DNA of 51,982 nucleotides from Nitrosomonas ureae (GCA_945872825.1 CAMCBD010000007.1:1-51982); one strand, 5' to 3'. Positions 27,667 to 37,281 are shown, numbered from the stretch's first letter. Notes: generated by a model from the letters alone, not told the origin. Program-made: numbers and translations.

Positions 27667-29859
27667 GTGATCACTCTACATAAAACCAATTCATTGCAGA
27701 ACGCACTGCTGAACGCGCAGCTCCACGATCCATTTGCGTATCTTGGATTACACAAGGAGCACGGTCAGTCTTTGGTGCGCGTATTTCGTCCCTATGACGT
27801 GAATGTGTGGATCAAGACAGCCATCGGTTTTGAGCCGATGAAACGGATTCATCCGCATGGGGTTTTCGAGTGGCATGGGGAATCACCGCCTGATATGCCG
27901 TATCGACTGCGGGTCGAAGAAAAAGGGGCAAAGCATGCCGTCTATGAAACGTATGATCCGTATGCTTTTCCACTGCAGATTTCCGATCATGATTTGTACC
28001 TATTTAATGAAGGTAAGCTGCGGCAGGCTTACCGGATGCTTGGTGCGCAGCAGGTCAAAAATGCCGGTGTGGACGGCATGCGTTTCTCGGTATGGGCGCC
28101 CAACGCCGGGCGCGTCAGCGTAGCTGGTGACTTTAATCGCTGGGATGGGCGCATTCATCCGATGGCGGTACACCACGCCAGCGGTGTCTGGGAACTGTTT
28201 ATTCCGGGATTACTGCCGGATTCACTCTACAAATACGAGATCTGCAATCGGGATAGCGGAGAAATCGTTCTCAAAACGGATCCTTATGCCAATCGCTATG
28301 AACTGCGCCCCAACACGGCAGCACTGACACCAGCCAGCAGCGCCTACGAGTGGTCCGATACAGCGTGGATAGCGAATCGCAGCAATTGGGACTGGTTGCA
28401 TGAGCCATTAAATATTCTTGAAATGCATGCCGGATCGTGGAAACGGCATCCGGATGGCCGTTTTTACACCTACCGGGAATTGGCCCAGCACCTGCTGCCT
28501 TATGTGCAGGAAATGGGCTATACCCATATCGAATTGATGCCCGTTTCAGAGCATCCGCTGGATGAATCGTGGGGTTACCAAACCACCGGCTATTTTGCGG
28601 TTACCAGCCGCTACGGCTCACCCGATGATTTCCGGTTTTTCGTCGATGCCTGCCATCAGGCAAATATCGGTGTCATCCTCGATTGGGTTCCCGCGCATTT
28701 CCCGCAAGATGCCTTTGCACTGGCACGCTTTGACGGCACGGCATTGTATGAACATGAAGACCCGCGCCTTGGATTTCACCAGGATTGGGGCACTTATATT
28801 TTTAATTATGGCCGCAACGAGATCAAATCATTCCTGATATCCAGCGCGCATTATTGGCTATCCGAATTTCATCTGGATGGATTGCGTGTCGATGCAGTGG
28901 CTTCCATGTTGTATCTGGATTACTCGCGCAAGGAAGGCGAGTGGCTGCCAAATAAATATGGCGGCAGGGAGAATCTGGAAGCGATCGATTTTCTGCGCGA
29001 GCTGAATATTATGGTGCACGAGGAGTTTCCGGGTGCGTTGACCCTGGCGGAAGAATCCACCGCTTGGCCGGCCGTATCGCGCCCAACCTATGTCGGCGGC
29101 TTGGGGTTCTCGATGAAATGGAATATGGGCTGGATGCACGACACGCTGTCCTATATGCAACAGGACCCCGTTCACCGGCGCTATCACCACGATAAGCTGA
29201 CCTTCAGCCAACTGTATGCGTATACGGAAAACTTTATATTGCCGTTCTCCCATGATGAAGTGGTGCATGGAAAAGGCTCTCTCTTCAACAAGATGCCCGG
29301 CGATGCCTGGCAGAAATTTGCCAATGTACGCCTATTGTTTGTCTTCCAGACGACTTGGCCGGGCAAAAAGCTCAATTTTATGGGCAATGAATTCGCTCAG
29401 AAACTGGAATGGCGCGTGAGTCATGAGCTGGATTGGCCCTTGCTGCAACAACAGCAGCACGCCGGTGTACAGGCTGCACACCGTGATTTGAATCAGTGTT
29501 ATAAAAACACCCCCGCCTTGCATCAGCTCGACTTTGCCGCCGAAGGTTTTAGCTGGATCGATTGCCAAGACGACGATCAATCCGTGATCAGTTACATGCG
29601 GCGTGCCAAAGACGGTACATTTGTATTGGTGATTCTCAACTTCACCCCGGTTCCGCGCGGTGCTTATCGCATTGGTGTTCCCGCCAGCGGTATTTACCGG
29701 GAAATCTTCAACAGCGATTCCACTTATTATGGTGGCAGCAACCTCGGCAATTTAGGCAATATTGCCAGCGTACCAATGCCCTGGATGGGATTTCCTGATT
29801 CGATTGCGATTACGTTGCCGCCGCTGGCGGGGGTTATTTTTTGTTTGCAGCAACCGTGA
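27667..29859 (+). CDS. glgB: 1,4-alpha-glucan branching enzyme
   Basis: A 730-residue GH13 enzyme that makes alpha-1,6 branches in glycogen. The start is GTG at 27667, inside AATGTGATC. The domains are an N-terminal CBM48 (about 120-220) and the GH13 barrel, with [16 protein letters not shown] holding the nucleophile Asp, LAEESTAWP holding the acid/base Glu, and [13 protein letters not shown] as the fourth region. A C-terminal beta domain ends the protein. The length matches the family. It faces away from the glgC-led operon. Confidence 0.95.
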   Translation: MITLHKTNSLQNALLNAQLHDPFAYLGLHKEHGQSLVRVFRPYDVNVWIKTAIGFEPMKRIHPHGVFEWHGESPPDMPYRLRVEEKGAKHAVYETYDPYAFPLQISDHDLYLFNEGKLRQAYRMLGAQQVKNAGVDGMRFSVWAPNAGRVSVAGDFNRWDGRIHPMAVHHASGVWELFIPGLLPDSLYKYEICNRDSGEIVLKTDPYANRYELRPNTAALTPASSAYEWSDTAWIANRSNWDWLHEPLNILEMHAGSWKRHPDGRFYTYRELAQHLLPYVQEMGYTHIELMPVSEHPLDESWGYQTTGYFAVTSRYGSPDDFRFFVDACHQANIGVILDWVPAHFPQDAFALARFDGTALYEHEDPRLGFHQDWGTYIFNYGRNEIKSFLISSAHYWLSEFHLDGLRVDAVASMLYLDYSRKEGEWLPNKYGGRENLEAIDFLRELNIMVHEEFPGALTLAEESTAWPAVSRPTYVGGLGFSMKWNMGWMHDTLSYMQQDPVHRRYHHDKLTFSQLYAYTENFILPFSHDEVVHGKGSLFNKMPGDAWQKFANVRLLFVFQTTWPGKKLNFMGNEFAQKLEWRVSHELDWPLLQQQQHAGVQAAHRDLNQCYKNTPALHQLDFAAEGFSWIDCQDDDQSVISYMRRAKDGTFVLVILNFTPVPRGAYRIGVPASGIYREIFNSDSTYYGGSNLGNLGNIASVPMPWMGFPDSIAITLPPLAGVIFCLQQP

Positions 29860-29926
29860 ACGTATGAATCCAGCCGGGAATGTAATCTGCTTATAATGCC
29901 GGGCATTGCAAATCACAAAAACAACG

Positions 29927-31102
29927 ATGAACGATATTTTTATAGGTTATTCGAGAAGCGATTCCGCCATCGCTGAGCGATTGGTACAGCGATTTCAGGA
30001 AGAAGGCTGGCAAGTGTTCATCGACCGGCAAACGCTGGTGGGCCGGAAGTGGCACAAGGAAATCGAACGGGAATTGCATGCCGCGCGGGCAGTGGTGGTA
30101 CTGTGGTCGGCCGCGTCGCGCGATAGCGATTTTGTGCTGGAAGAAGCGGAATACGGTAAGCGCAAAGACATTCTTTTTCCGGCTTTCATCGAGCGCGTGG
30201 AATATCCGTATGGATTCGGTCGCATCCAGACAGCCGATCTGATGGGGTGGAATCATCAAATGGAACACGCTGGGTTGGTTCAATTATTGGCATCGCTGCG
30301 GGTACATTTGAATGGTGCCGGTACTGAATCACTACATTCCGCTGCACCCATCCAACCTGTACTCAAACCCGGCCAAACCTTTCGCGACCCGCTGCAATCC
30401 GGCGGCGAAGAGCCGTTGCTGACAGTAATTCCTGCGGGCCGTTTTTTGATGGGCTCACTCCAGGATGAACATGGGAGAACTGAGAATGAAGGCCCGCAAC
30501 ATGAAGTAATCATTGCGCAACCTTTTGCACTAGGCGTCTATGCCGTCACCTTCTCGGAATATGACTGCTTTTGCAAAGCAACCAGCAGAAAAACACCTGC
30601 TGACAATGGCTGGGGACGGAAAAATTATCCGGTGATCAACGTTTCTTGGCATGATGCGCAAGCGTATTGCGGTTGGTTGAACGAGCAGACCGGCCAATCT
30701 TATCGCCTGCCGAGCGAAGCCGAATGGGAATACGCCTGCCGTGCCGGAACTACAACACCTTTTAATACCGGAGAAACGATTAATTCCGATCGAGCCAATT
30801 TTGGCAGAAAATAGAAAAAAATATTACCGGTCGGGTCGTTTGCGCCAAATACATTCGGTTTATATGATATGCATGGCAACGTGTGGGAGTGGACACAGGA
30901 TTGCTGGCACGAGAGCTATCGAAATGCACCGGGCGATGGTTCGGTTTGGCCGGGAGCCAATGGCGGCGATTGTGATCGCCGGGTGGTTCGGGGCGGTTCG
31001 TGGGACGACGATCCTCAGTACTTGCGATCGGCTATCCGCAGCAGGGACTACTCCGATGTAGCCGGCATCGACCTGGGTTTTCGTATCGCCAGGGTTTTTT
31101 GA
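29927..31102 (+). pseudogene. TIR domain fused to FGE-sulfatase domain, in-frame TAG
   Basis: From MNDIFIGYSRSDSAIAERLV (ATG 29927) a TIR domain covers about 110 residues. Its putative NAD-cleaving Glu is in SDFVLEEAEYGKR (Glu73 by comparison with other TIR enzymes). A formylglycine-generating-enzyme-type domain follows: IPAGRFLMGS, YPVINVSWHDAQAYCGWLNE, YRLPSEAEWEYACRAG. A TAG at 30812-30814 stops the frame. The same frame then continues at once with [24 protein letters not shown] and [11 protein letters not shown] to 31102. Bacterial TIR proteins are often NADases in phage defence, and FGE-like domains sometimes act as binding modules (known for the families). The TAG should remove the last third, including the domain core. 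Confidence 0.8.
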
Positions 31103-31136
31103 TCTTTGTTCTTTGTGCTTTGACCCTTTGCGGGGT

Positions 31137-31155
31137 GCAGAGGCGTAGCCCCTGC
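31137..31155 (+). terminator. Likely rho-independent terminator after the TIR-FGE gene
   Basis: GCAGAGGC-GTA-GCCCCTGC forms an eight-base stem with one mismatch, followed by TGATTTTATTT. The position, 34 bases after the stop codon, fits a terminator. The remaining bases up to 31402 show no gene. Confidence 0.5.
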
Positions 31156-31374
31156 TGATTTTATTTAAAGTAGAGTTATTGGGTAGGGTAGAAAAAGCGA
31201 AGCGCCATAGAACGGAGTTTTGATCACAAATACCCTACTGTTAGACTTCAGAATGGTCAAGAAAGAGTGAAGTGTCAATTCAAAAGAGGGTGTGAACAAT
31301 CCTGGTTTGCTGAAATAATGGCATTACGCATAAAGACGAAAACACCCTTGTCAGTGGATCTTGGGTGGGATTTT

Positions 31375-31401
31375 GAACCGGCTGGATTGCCTCTCCGGTC
31401 C
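31375..31401. other. Inverted repeat after the pyruvate carboxylase subunit B gene
   Basis: GAACCGG at 31375-31381 and CCGGTCC at 31395-31401 form a seven-base stem with one G-U pair and a 13-base loop, right after the stop codon of the minus-strand gene. No T run follows, so it may protect the 3' end of the mRNA rather than stop transcription. Confidence 0.35.
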
Positions 31402-31402
31402 A

Positions 31403-33229
31403 TCACTCCGCCACAATTTCAATCAACACTTCATTCGGATTGGCCGGTTCACCTTTAACGACGTGTACGGCTTTGACGATACCGGCAATCGGTGCAGTAA
31501 TTTCGGTTTCCATTTTCATCGCTTCCGTGATCAGTACCGGCTGTCCGGCGGTAACCTGTTGATCGATTTTGACTAGCACGTCAAGAATATTACATGGCAT
31601 GCTGACGACCACGTCGCCTTTGGCGGAAGGGCGCGGGCGTTTGCTGGCGATGGTGCTTTTAACGGCGCCTTGCGTGCCGCCATCCAAAACAATTTCATCG
31701 AGCGTTTCGACGACGATTTCTTCCGGAACACCGTCTACCATAAAATAAAAATGCCGCAGGGATTCATTTTTAGGACTGGTCCCAGTGACTTTGACGTGAT
31801 ATGACTCGCCGTGCAGCGCCACATTAAATTCGGTGGGGGCTTTTTGTACCCCATTAGCCGTTGTCGACGCCAATTCCAAGGGTTCAGGCACGAGATGCCC
31901 GGTTGAGCGCAATTCCAGAAACTGTTTGCCGATTTCCGGGAACATGGCATAGCTCAGCACGTCTTCATCATTGCGTGCCAAGTGGCCGATTTCCAGGCGC
32001 AGATGCTCAAATTCCGGTTTTAAAAGGTCGGCGGGGCGGCAGTCGATAATATCTTCTTTGCCGATGGCGCGTTTTTGTAAACTGGCATTCATCGGCGCCG
32101 GTGCTTTGCCGTAACCGCCTTGCAAATAGCGCTTCACTTCATTGGTAATGGTCTCATAGCGTTTGCCGATCAGCACGTTGAGGACGGCTTGCGTGCCGAC
32201 AATCTGCGAGGTTGGCGTGACCAAAGGCGGGTAGCCCAGATCTTTACGTACCTTAGGAATTTCTTCGTAGACTTCATTCATCCGGTCTAGGGCGTTACGT
32301 TCTTGCAACTGATTGGCCAAATTCGAAATCATGCCGCCCGGTACCTGAAACACATGAACCCGGGTGTCGACGCCGGTGAATTCGCTTTCGAAGCGGCGGT
32401 ATTTTTTTCGCACTTCTGCGAAATATTGGTTCACTGCTTGCAGCTTGTCCAAATTCAAACCGGTATCGTATTCCGTGCCTTGCAGTGCCATGACCAAGCT
32501 TTCGGTCGGCGGATGGCTGGTGCCGCCCGACCACGAGGATAGTGCCGTATCAATATACTGGCAACCGGCTTCTATTGCTTTTAACTGGCACATTTCGGCA
32601 AGCCCAGTCGTGGCGTGGCAATGCAAGTGCAAAGGCAAATCGATAGCTTTTTTCAGTGCGGTAACCAGTTCGCTGGTTGCATACGGAGTTAACAGACCGG
32701 CCATGTCTTTGATAGCAATCGAGTCGCAACCCAATGCGGCCAAATCTTTGGCCAGCGTTACAAAGCTTTTAACATCATGTACCGGGCTGGTGGTATAGCA
32801 AATGGTGCCTTGCGCGTGTTTGCCGGATACTTTGACGGCTTCGATGGCGGTTCTAAGATTGCGCACGTCGTTCAGCGCGTCAAAAATTCGAAAGACATCT
32901 ATGCCATTTTCAGCGGCTTTTTTTACAAAAGCACGCACAACATCATCGGAATAATGGCGGTAACCGAGCAAATTCTGCCCGCGTAACAACATTTGCAGCG
33001 GTGTATTGGGCAAAGCGGCTTTGAGTTTGCTTAGGCGTTCCCAGGGATCTTCCTTTAAGAACCGTAAACAGGCGTCGAAAGTCGCGCCACCCCAGCATTC
33101 CAGCGACCAATAGCCGATGCTATCCAGCATTTGACAAGCTGGCAGCATATCTTCCGTGCGCATCCGGGTGGCGATCAGGGATTGATGCGCATCGCGTAAA
33201 ATGACATCGGTAATATGAACTTTCTGCAT
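31403..33229 (-). CDS. pycB: Pyruvate carboxylase subunit B (carboxyltransferase plus biotin carrier)
   Basis: The ATG at 33229 (MQKVHITDVILRDAHQSLIA) follows AAGGAAAACCT and gives 608 residues. The N-terminal HMG-lyase-like barrel holds the metal site (DVILRDAHQS, HLHCHATTG). The C-terminal biotinyl domain has the biotin lysine at 572 in AMKMETEITAP. This is the layout of both oxaloacetate decarboxylase alpha and two-subunit pyruvate carboxylase. The biotin carboxylase gene lies directly upstream and no beta/gamma membrane subunits are seen. The likely role is therefore ATP-driven carboxylation of pyruvate to oxaloacetate. Confidence 0.88.
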   Translation of the reverse strand: MQKVHITDVILRDAHQSLIATRMRTEDMLPACQMLDSIGYWSLECWGGATFDACLRFLKEDPWERLSKLKAALPNTPLQMLLRGQNLLGYRHYSDDVVRAFVKKAAENGIDVFRIFDALNDVRNLRTAIEAVKVSGKHAQGTICYTTSPVHDVKSFVTLAKDLAALGCDSIAIKDMAGLLTPYATSELVTALKKAIDLPLHLHCHATTGLAEMCQLKAIEAGCQYIDTALSSWSGGTSHPPTESLVMALQGTEYDTGLNLDKLQAVNQYFAEVRKKYRRFESEFTGVDTRVHVFQVPGGMISNLANQLQERNALDRMNEVYEEIPKVRKDLGYPPLVTPTSQIVGTQAVLNVLIGKRYETITNEVKRYLQGGYGKAPAPMNASLQKRAIGKEDIIDCRPADLLKPEFEHLRLEIGHLARNDEDVLSYAMFPEIGKQFLELRSTGHLVPEPLELASTTANGVQKAPTEFNVALHGESYHVKVTGTSPKNESLRHFYFMVDGVPEEIVVETLDEIVLDGGTQGAVKSTIASKRPRPSAKGDVVVSMPCNILDVLVKIDQQVTAGQPVLITEAMKMETEITAPIAGIVKAVHVVKGEPANPNEVLIEIVAE

Positions 33230-33265
33230 AGGTTTTCCTTGATGAACCAATGAACTCCGTATTTA

Positions 33266-34684
33266 TTATAGACCGGTATGCGAAGCGACTACCGCGGCAA
33301 TGACGCTCGCCAGTACTTCAGGCCGGGGTTTATCGGAATAATTGATCAAATTCGGGTTTTGTTCAACAAAACCGGTATTGAATTTACCGCTGCGAAATTG
33401 TGGGTGTCTCAGTATCTTCAAATAATACGGGATCGTCGTTTTGATGCCGAACAACCCCATATCGCGTAGCGTGCGTTCCCCGCGCTTAATCACGTCTTCC
33501 CAGGTCAGCGCACTGACAATGACTTTGGCGACCATGGAATCGTAAAAAGGTGGAATTTCATAACCGGTGTAAATCGCCGTATCGGTACGCACGCCGGGGC
33601 CACCGGGCGCATAATAACGGGAAATCCGGCCGAAACTCGGTAAGAAATTATTCTTTGGATCTTCGGCGTTAATGCGGAACTGAATCGCATAACCTCGCCG
33701 GAAAATCTCTTCTTGCCTATAGCGCAGGGGTAATCCAGCGGCTACGCGGATCTGCTCTTCGACGATGTCGACGCCGGTAATCGATTCGGTGATGGTATGC
33801 TCGACCTGTACGCGGGTATTCATTTCCATAAAATAAAACCGGCCGCTATCGTCCAGTAAAAACTCCACCGTTCCCGCATTGGTGTAGCCGACCGACTTCG
33901 CGGCAATCACCGCAAGACCACCGATATACTGGCGTTGCGCTTCGTCCAGTTGCGGGGACGGCGCAATCTCGATCAGCTTCTGATTGCGGCGCTGAATCGA
34001 GCAATCGCGCTCAAAGAGATGAATCACATTGCCGTGATGGTCCGCTAAAATCTGTACTTCAATGTGTTTAGGATTGACAATGCATTTTTCCAGAAACACA
34101 TCGGCGCTGCCAAATGCTTTGGTCGCTTCAGAGATTACCCGGGCGTAATTGCGCTGCAGTTCCTCCGCATTATCACAGCGCCGGATACCGCGCCCGCCGC
34201 CACCGGAAGTCGCTTTCAACATGATCGGATAACCAATTTGTGCTGCGACTTTCAGGGCTTCTTCAACCGAATGCAAATTGCCATCCGATCCGGGAGTAAT
34301 CGGAATACCCGCCGCTTTCATCGCATTCCGGGCTTCGGTTTTATCGCCCATGCGATGGATGACATCCGCCTCGGGGCCGATGAAAATGAGTCCGCGTTCT
34401 TTACATGCTTTGGCAAATTGCGCATTCTCAGAAAGAAATCCGTAACCCGGATGCACCGCATCACAGCCGGTCGCCAACGCCAAATCGACCAGCGCATGAA
34501 TGTTCAGATAGCACGCCATCGGTTCGCTGCCGATGCAATAAGACTCATCTGCTTTTTTGATATGCAGCGCAAAACGATCCGCCTCCGAATAAATCGCCAC
34601 CGAGCGAATGCCCATTTCTGCACACGCGCGAATGATGCGAACAGCAATCTCGCCGCGATTGGCAATGAAGATTTTACGTAACAT
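33266..34684 (-). CDS. pycA: Pyruvate carboxylase subunit A (biotin carboxylase)
   Basis: The product is 472 residues. The start MLRKIFIANRGEIAVRIIRA is at 34684, with another ATG one codon earlier. ATP-grasp features are GGGGRGIR (phosphate loop), FLEKCIVNPKHIEVQIL and the active-site EMNTRVQVEHTITE. It carboxylates the biotin carried on subunit B, 36 bases downstream. The close relative AccC serves acetyl-CoA carboxylase, but the gene pairing here points to pyruvate carboxylase. Confidence 0.88.
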   Translation of the reverse strand: MLRKIFIANRGEIAVRIIRACAEMGIRSVAIYSEADRFALHIKKADESYCIGSEPMACYLNIHALVDLALATGCDAVHPGYGFLSENAQFAKACKERGLIFIGPEADVIHRMGDKTEARNAMKAAGIPITPGSDGNLHSVEEALKVAAQIGYPIMLKATSGGGGRGIRRCDNAEELQRNYARVISEATKAFGSADVFLEKCIVNPKHIEVQILADHHGNVIHLFERDCSIQRRNQKLIEIAPSPQLDEAQRQYIGGLAVIAAKSVGYTNAGTVEFLLDDSGRFYFMEMNTRVQVEHTITESITGVDIVEEQIRVAAGLPLRYRQEEIFRRGYAIQFRINAEDPKNNFLPSFGRISRYYAPGGPGVRTDTAIYTGYEIPPFYDSMVAKVIVSALTWEDVIKRGERTLRDMGLFGIKTTIPYYLKILRHPQFRSGKFNTGFVEQNPNLINYSDKPRPEVLASVIAAVVASHTGL

Positions 34685-35002
34685 CATTTTCTGGACGCTC
34701 TGAAAAACGTTAATGCCGGTATTCTACCCGATCAATTCCGATTTTTATCCGGCAAGTTGTTTTGAGCCATCACTGTTCGATGCAATCAGTCGTGGCAAAG
34801 ATGCTGGATGTTTTTTGTGAAAAAAGATAAAACATTCGACTCAGTCAATACAAGTCTGATTGTACGGTCACTGTCATGTTTAAATCTGAGTTTTTTACGT
34901 GCTTGGGCTGAAAGCAGAATTGTGTGCAGTATTTGTGGATCTAACGCCATGATATGATGCAACCTAAATCGGCATGATGTTTTGGAAATCAGGAGAGGGA
35001 GT
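34685..35002. other. Gap without a supported gene
   Basis: About 315 bases between the divergent pyruvate carboxylase operon and the small ORF at 35003. A minus-strand open frame of 80 codons at 34786-35028 has no ribosome site and no family resemblance. The stretch probably holds the promoters for both sides. Confidence 0.4.
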
Positions 35003-35065
35003 ATGAATTCTAAAATAATAGATGTCATCTTTGACGTAATAGATCACGTCATTTCGGAAGTCTAA
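35003..35065 (+). CDS. 20-residue peptide with a strong ribosome site
   Basis: AGGAGAGGG at 34991-34999 sits at ideal distance before ATG 35003. The peptide MNSKIIDVIFDVIDHVISEV is a nearly pure amphipathic helix, with Ile/Val/Phe at three-to-four spacing and acidic residues on the other face. It ends 40 bases before the hydrolase gene. It could be a short regulatory leader, a membrane-active peptide, or chance. The same DNA contains TGACGT-N8-ACGTCA (35031-35050), so the site could instead serve as an operator or RNA hairpin. I know no homologue. Confidence 0.45.
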   Translation: MNSKIIDVIFDVIDHVISEV

Positions 35066-35105
35066 TTGTAGTTAGAGGTCTTTTCACACCCATCAGGAGA
35101 TCTGT

Positions 35106-36167
35106 ATGCCAGCGAGAAATACGTTCCTAATTTGCACGCGCGATGTTGATAAGGATGGTGCATTTGTGGCTGAACCAGGCGATACAAGGTTTCTACAGGT
35201 GCCGCTAGCACGAAGGGAGTACAGCAGTGCAGACGTGGTTCCAAAGGATGCATGGCAAAAAAAGGTCATCGCGGCTGCAGACGGTGAAGAAGATGAAATA
35301 ACCGGCTCAACTGGCGACATTCTTTTTTTTGTTCACGGATACAACAACGATGTAGAGACTATCCTTTGGAGAACGAGAACTTTGCAGGAATCGTTGTCTG
35401 CTCAAGGATGGAAAGGGCTTGTTGTAGGTTTTGACTGGCCAAGCGACAACTCGACACTCAACTATCTTGAGGATCGCTACGATGCTTCTCAGGTTGCTCA
35501 ACGGCTTGTCGATGACGCGCTCCAAATTGTTGTTGACGCTCAATTTCCGGTCGACCCCAAAGCACGGCCATGTACAATCAATGTTCATTTACTTGGTCAC
35601 TCGACCGGGGCATTTGTGATAATGGAAGCGTTTTCGAACGCGGCCAAGAAAGGCGCTCTATTCAAGAAATCTTGGCGCATTGGTCAAGTTGTATTTATTG
35701 GAGGCGACGTATCTCGTGCTTCACTTTCGTCAAGTTCAGATTGGGCGGCACCAATGTACGATCGGATTTTTAGACTTACAAATTATTCGAATCGGTTCGA
35801 TAAAGTCCTGGGAGTTTCGAACATGAAGCACCTTGGCGTAGCGCCACGCGCAGGAAGAGTGGGCCTTCCAGAGGGCTTGCCAGAAAAAGCAGTGAACGTA
35901 GATTGCTCAGAATATTTCCAAACTAAAAATCCTAAGGAATCTGTCTTTACAGGAACCTTTAATCACTCATGGCATATCGGAGACCCAGTGTTCGCCCTTG
36001 ATCTTGTCCTAACGCTAGAAGGCGAAATTGACAGGCAAGCAATTCCTACACGAAGAAATGACCAAGGTCACCTGATTCTTATTGCTGGGCGGAGCCGGCC
36101 TGAGTTTCAGGGCGGCTGGGATGAGAATCGCCCAGCGCCTATTGTTCCAGGGGGTTCTGCACGATAA
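35106..36167 (+). CDS. DUF900-like alpha/beta hydrolase
   Basis: A 353-residue protein with an alpha/beta-hydrolase core: DILFFVHGYNND (about 71-82, oxyanion-hole strand), GLVVGFDWPS, and the nucleophile elbow LLGHSTGAF with Ser166. A late FNHSWHIGD probably holds the catalytic His. There is no signal peptide, so it is cytoplasmic. Relatives include esterase/lipase-like proteins of unknown substrate. AGGAGATCTGT gives a good ribosome site. Codon usage and composition differ from the pyruvate carboxylase neighbours, consistent with an acquired gene. Confidence 0.8.
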   Translation: MPARNTFLICTRDVDKDGAFVAEPGDTRFLQVPLARREYSSADVVPKDAWQKKVIAAADGEEDEITGSTGDILFFVHGYNNDVETILWRTRTLQESLSAQGWKGLVVGFDWPSDNSTLNYLEDRYDASQVAQRLVDDALQIVVDAQFPVDPKARPCTINVHLLGHSTGAFVIMEAFSNAAKKGALFKKSWRIGQVVFIGGDVSRASLSSSSDWAAPMYDRIFRLTNYSNRFDKVLGVSNMKHLGVAPRAGRVGLPEGLPEKAVNVDCSEYFQTKNPKESVFTGTFNHSWHIGDPVFALDLVLTLEGEIDRQAIPTRRNDQGHLILIAGRSRPEFQGGWDENRPAPIVPGGSAR

Positions 36168-36196
36168 AGCCGCGTAGTACCCGTGCTTATACTTGA

Positions 36197-36583
36197 ATTC
36201 AAAGCCCTCCTTGTTTTTTACTGTCAGCAATTTCACTTGCAAATGCAGGTGAGTATGAACAGTATTGGGATTCTTGGCACATAAATGCCAAGCTCGTCAG
36301 GCAATGTGAATCCGAGGAAAGGGTTGCGATATTTTTTCAAAATTCCATTGCTGATCTTGGAAATGCAGAACGTGCTGAGGCAAATTCAGAAGTAATCGAA
36401 ACCATTATGCTTACTAAACCAGCTTGTTTTTTGTCTGTACTTTCAGTCCTACCTCATGACCAATGTAAATGTAGAGCTGTGGTGAAATTTTTCATTCAAG
36501 CACCAATCTTTCACGATGCCAAGCAGATTGAAGAATCACTTAAATCAGTTCGTCCTATGCAGGTTAGTTGCTATGTCAACTAA
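36197..36583 (+). pseudogene. Small secreted protein, start frame broken at a T run
   Basis: The frame is open from 36197 with no ATG. It reads CFLLSAISLANA, a signal peptide core ending ANA, then GEYEQYWDSWHINAKLVRQC and ends at TAA 36581. A TTG at 36193 in another phase reads NSKPSLFF up to the six-T run at 36212-36217. Removing one T joins it to the signal peptide, giving about 129 residues with a proper n-region. The mature part has four cysteines (ACFL, CKC) and no recognised family. The stop codon lies inside the attC-like sequence, the usual arrangement for integron cassettes. Confidence 0.5.
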
Positions 36584-36585
36584 CC
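36562..36585. repeat. Perfect 9-base inverted repeat
   Basis: GGTTAGTTG-CTATGT-CAACTAACC forms a perfect hairpin across the end of the small secreted protein gene. No T run follows. It overlaps the first bases of the attC-like sequence. Confidence 0.6.
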
Positions 36586-36638
36586 GCTCGTTCAAATGGG
36601 ATGTCACGAGTATGCGGCGCCGCTTAGCTTAACGCGAG
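36580..36638 (+). repeat. attC-like recombination site remnant
   Basis: The sequence begins CTAACCGCTCGTTCAAATGG and ends GGCGCCGCTTAGCTTAACGC followed by GAG. This resembles integron attC sites, which open with a TAAC core and TCGTTCAA and close with GCTTAGCT-AACG. The outer arms can pair (CTCG..TT with AA..CGAG). The closing GTTRRRY core is not intact, and no integrase is in the window. It is therefore a weak or decayed site at best. Confidence 0.4.
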
Positions 36639-36646
36639 AACTACTA

Positions 36647-37111
36647 ATGCGTCCCACGTTGCTGCTCATTTTATTTTTATTCGCATCTGGGTTTGCGTAT
36701 GCGAACGATTTAGATACTTTACAGTTACTCAAGCGGGATCTTGGTGAAAGAGTTGAAGTGGTGTCAAAACGTGAAATTAGATATTGTTCTGACAACACCT
36801 GTGAGGTCATTAAATCTAAAGAACCTTCTGATTTACTCCCTGAGTTTCTCTACCTTTATCTATTTTATGAATCTCAATATGTTGAGCTTGGAAAGTCGCA
36901 TGGTGGAGAAAAGCCATTTCGTGAAACAGCAATTGAGGAGCCCGATGTATGGAAGAAGGTAGAGATGTTTTGCCCTGGCACAAAAAAGTCGCCTCAGTGT
37001 ATTCTTGACTCTATGCGATCAGGTTTGGGTATTCAGGTTTGTCCTGGTCGTTACGATGAAGGAAAGTATTGTGTTTCGTGTGGCGAGAAAACTCGTTGCA
37101 AAAGGCTTTAA
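36647..37111 (+). CDS. Small secreted cysteine-rich protein
   Basis: From ATG 36647 it encodes 154 residues. A clear signal peptide (MRPTLLLILFLFASGFAYA) is followed by ND, then KREIRYCSDNTCEVIKS and a C-terminal cysteine cluster (VCPGRYDEGKYCVSCGEKTR). Eight cysteines suggest disulfides in the periplasm. No family is recognised. An in-frame ATG at 36596 would place the signal peptide internally, so 36647 is preferred, although no strong ribosome site is seen. It directly follows the attC-like sequence. Confidence 0.6.
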   Translation: MRPTLLLILFLFASGFAYANDLDTLQLLKRDLGERVEVVSKREIRYCSDNTCEVIKSKEPSDLLPEFLYLYLFYESQYVELGKSHGGEKPFRETAIEEPDVWKKVEMFCPGTKKSPQCILDSMRSGLGIQVCPGRYDEGKYCVSCGEKTRCKRL

Positions 37112-37281
37112 CCCTTTCTTCAAAGAGTGTTCTGCGTCTTGCAATGTGCAACGAACAAGTTGTGATGCACAGCCCGCTGCGATTACCTTGATTCAGCAAT
37201 TCGATTCGATAGCCAATCTCAATCCCACCTGCTTTATCTAAGATTCGATGAAGTTTAATCAATCCCGGAAAATGAGGCATT

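Noticed and set aside
14368-30814. UAG recoded as a sense codon in this organism
   Set aside because: Two genes contain in-frame TAG, but other intact genes end normally at TAG (for example at 16874-16876 and 17623-17625), so general recoding is unlikely.
34786-35028. Minus-strand 80-codon ORF
   Set aside because: No ribosome site, no family resemblance, and it overlaps the better-supported small ORF and its ribosome site on the other strand.
36168-36200. attC site after the hydrolase gene
   Set aside because: Only about 30 bases separate the hydrolase stop from the next gene, and no TAAC/GTTRRRY pair is present.
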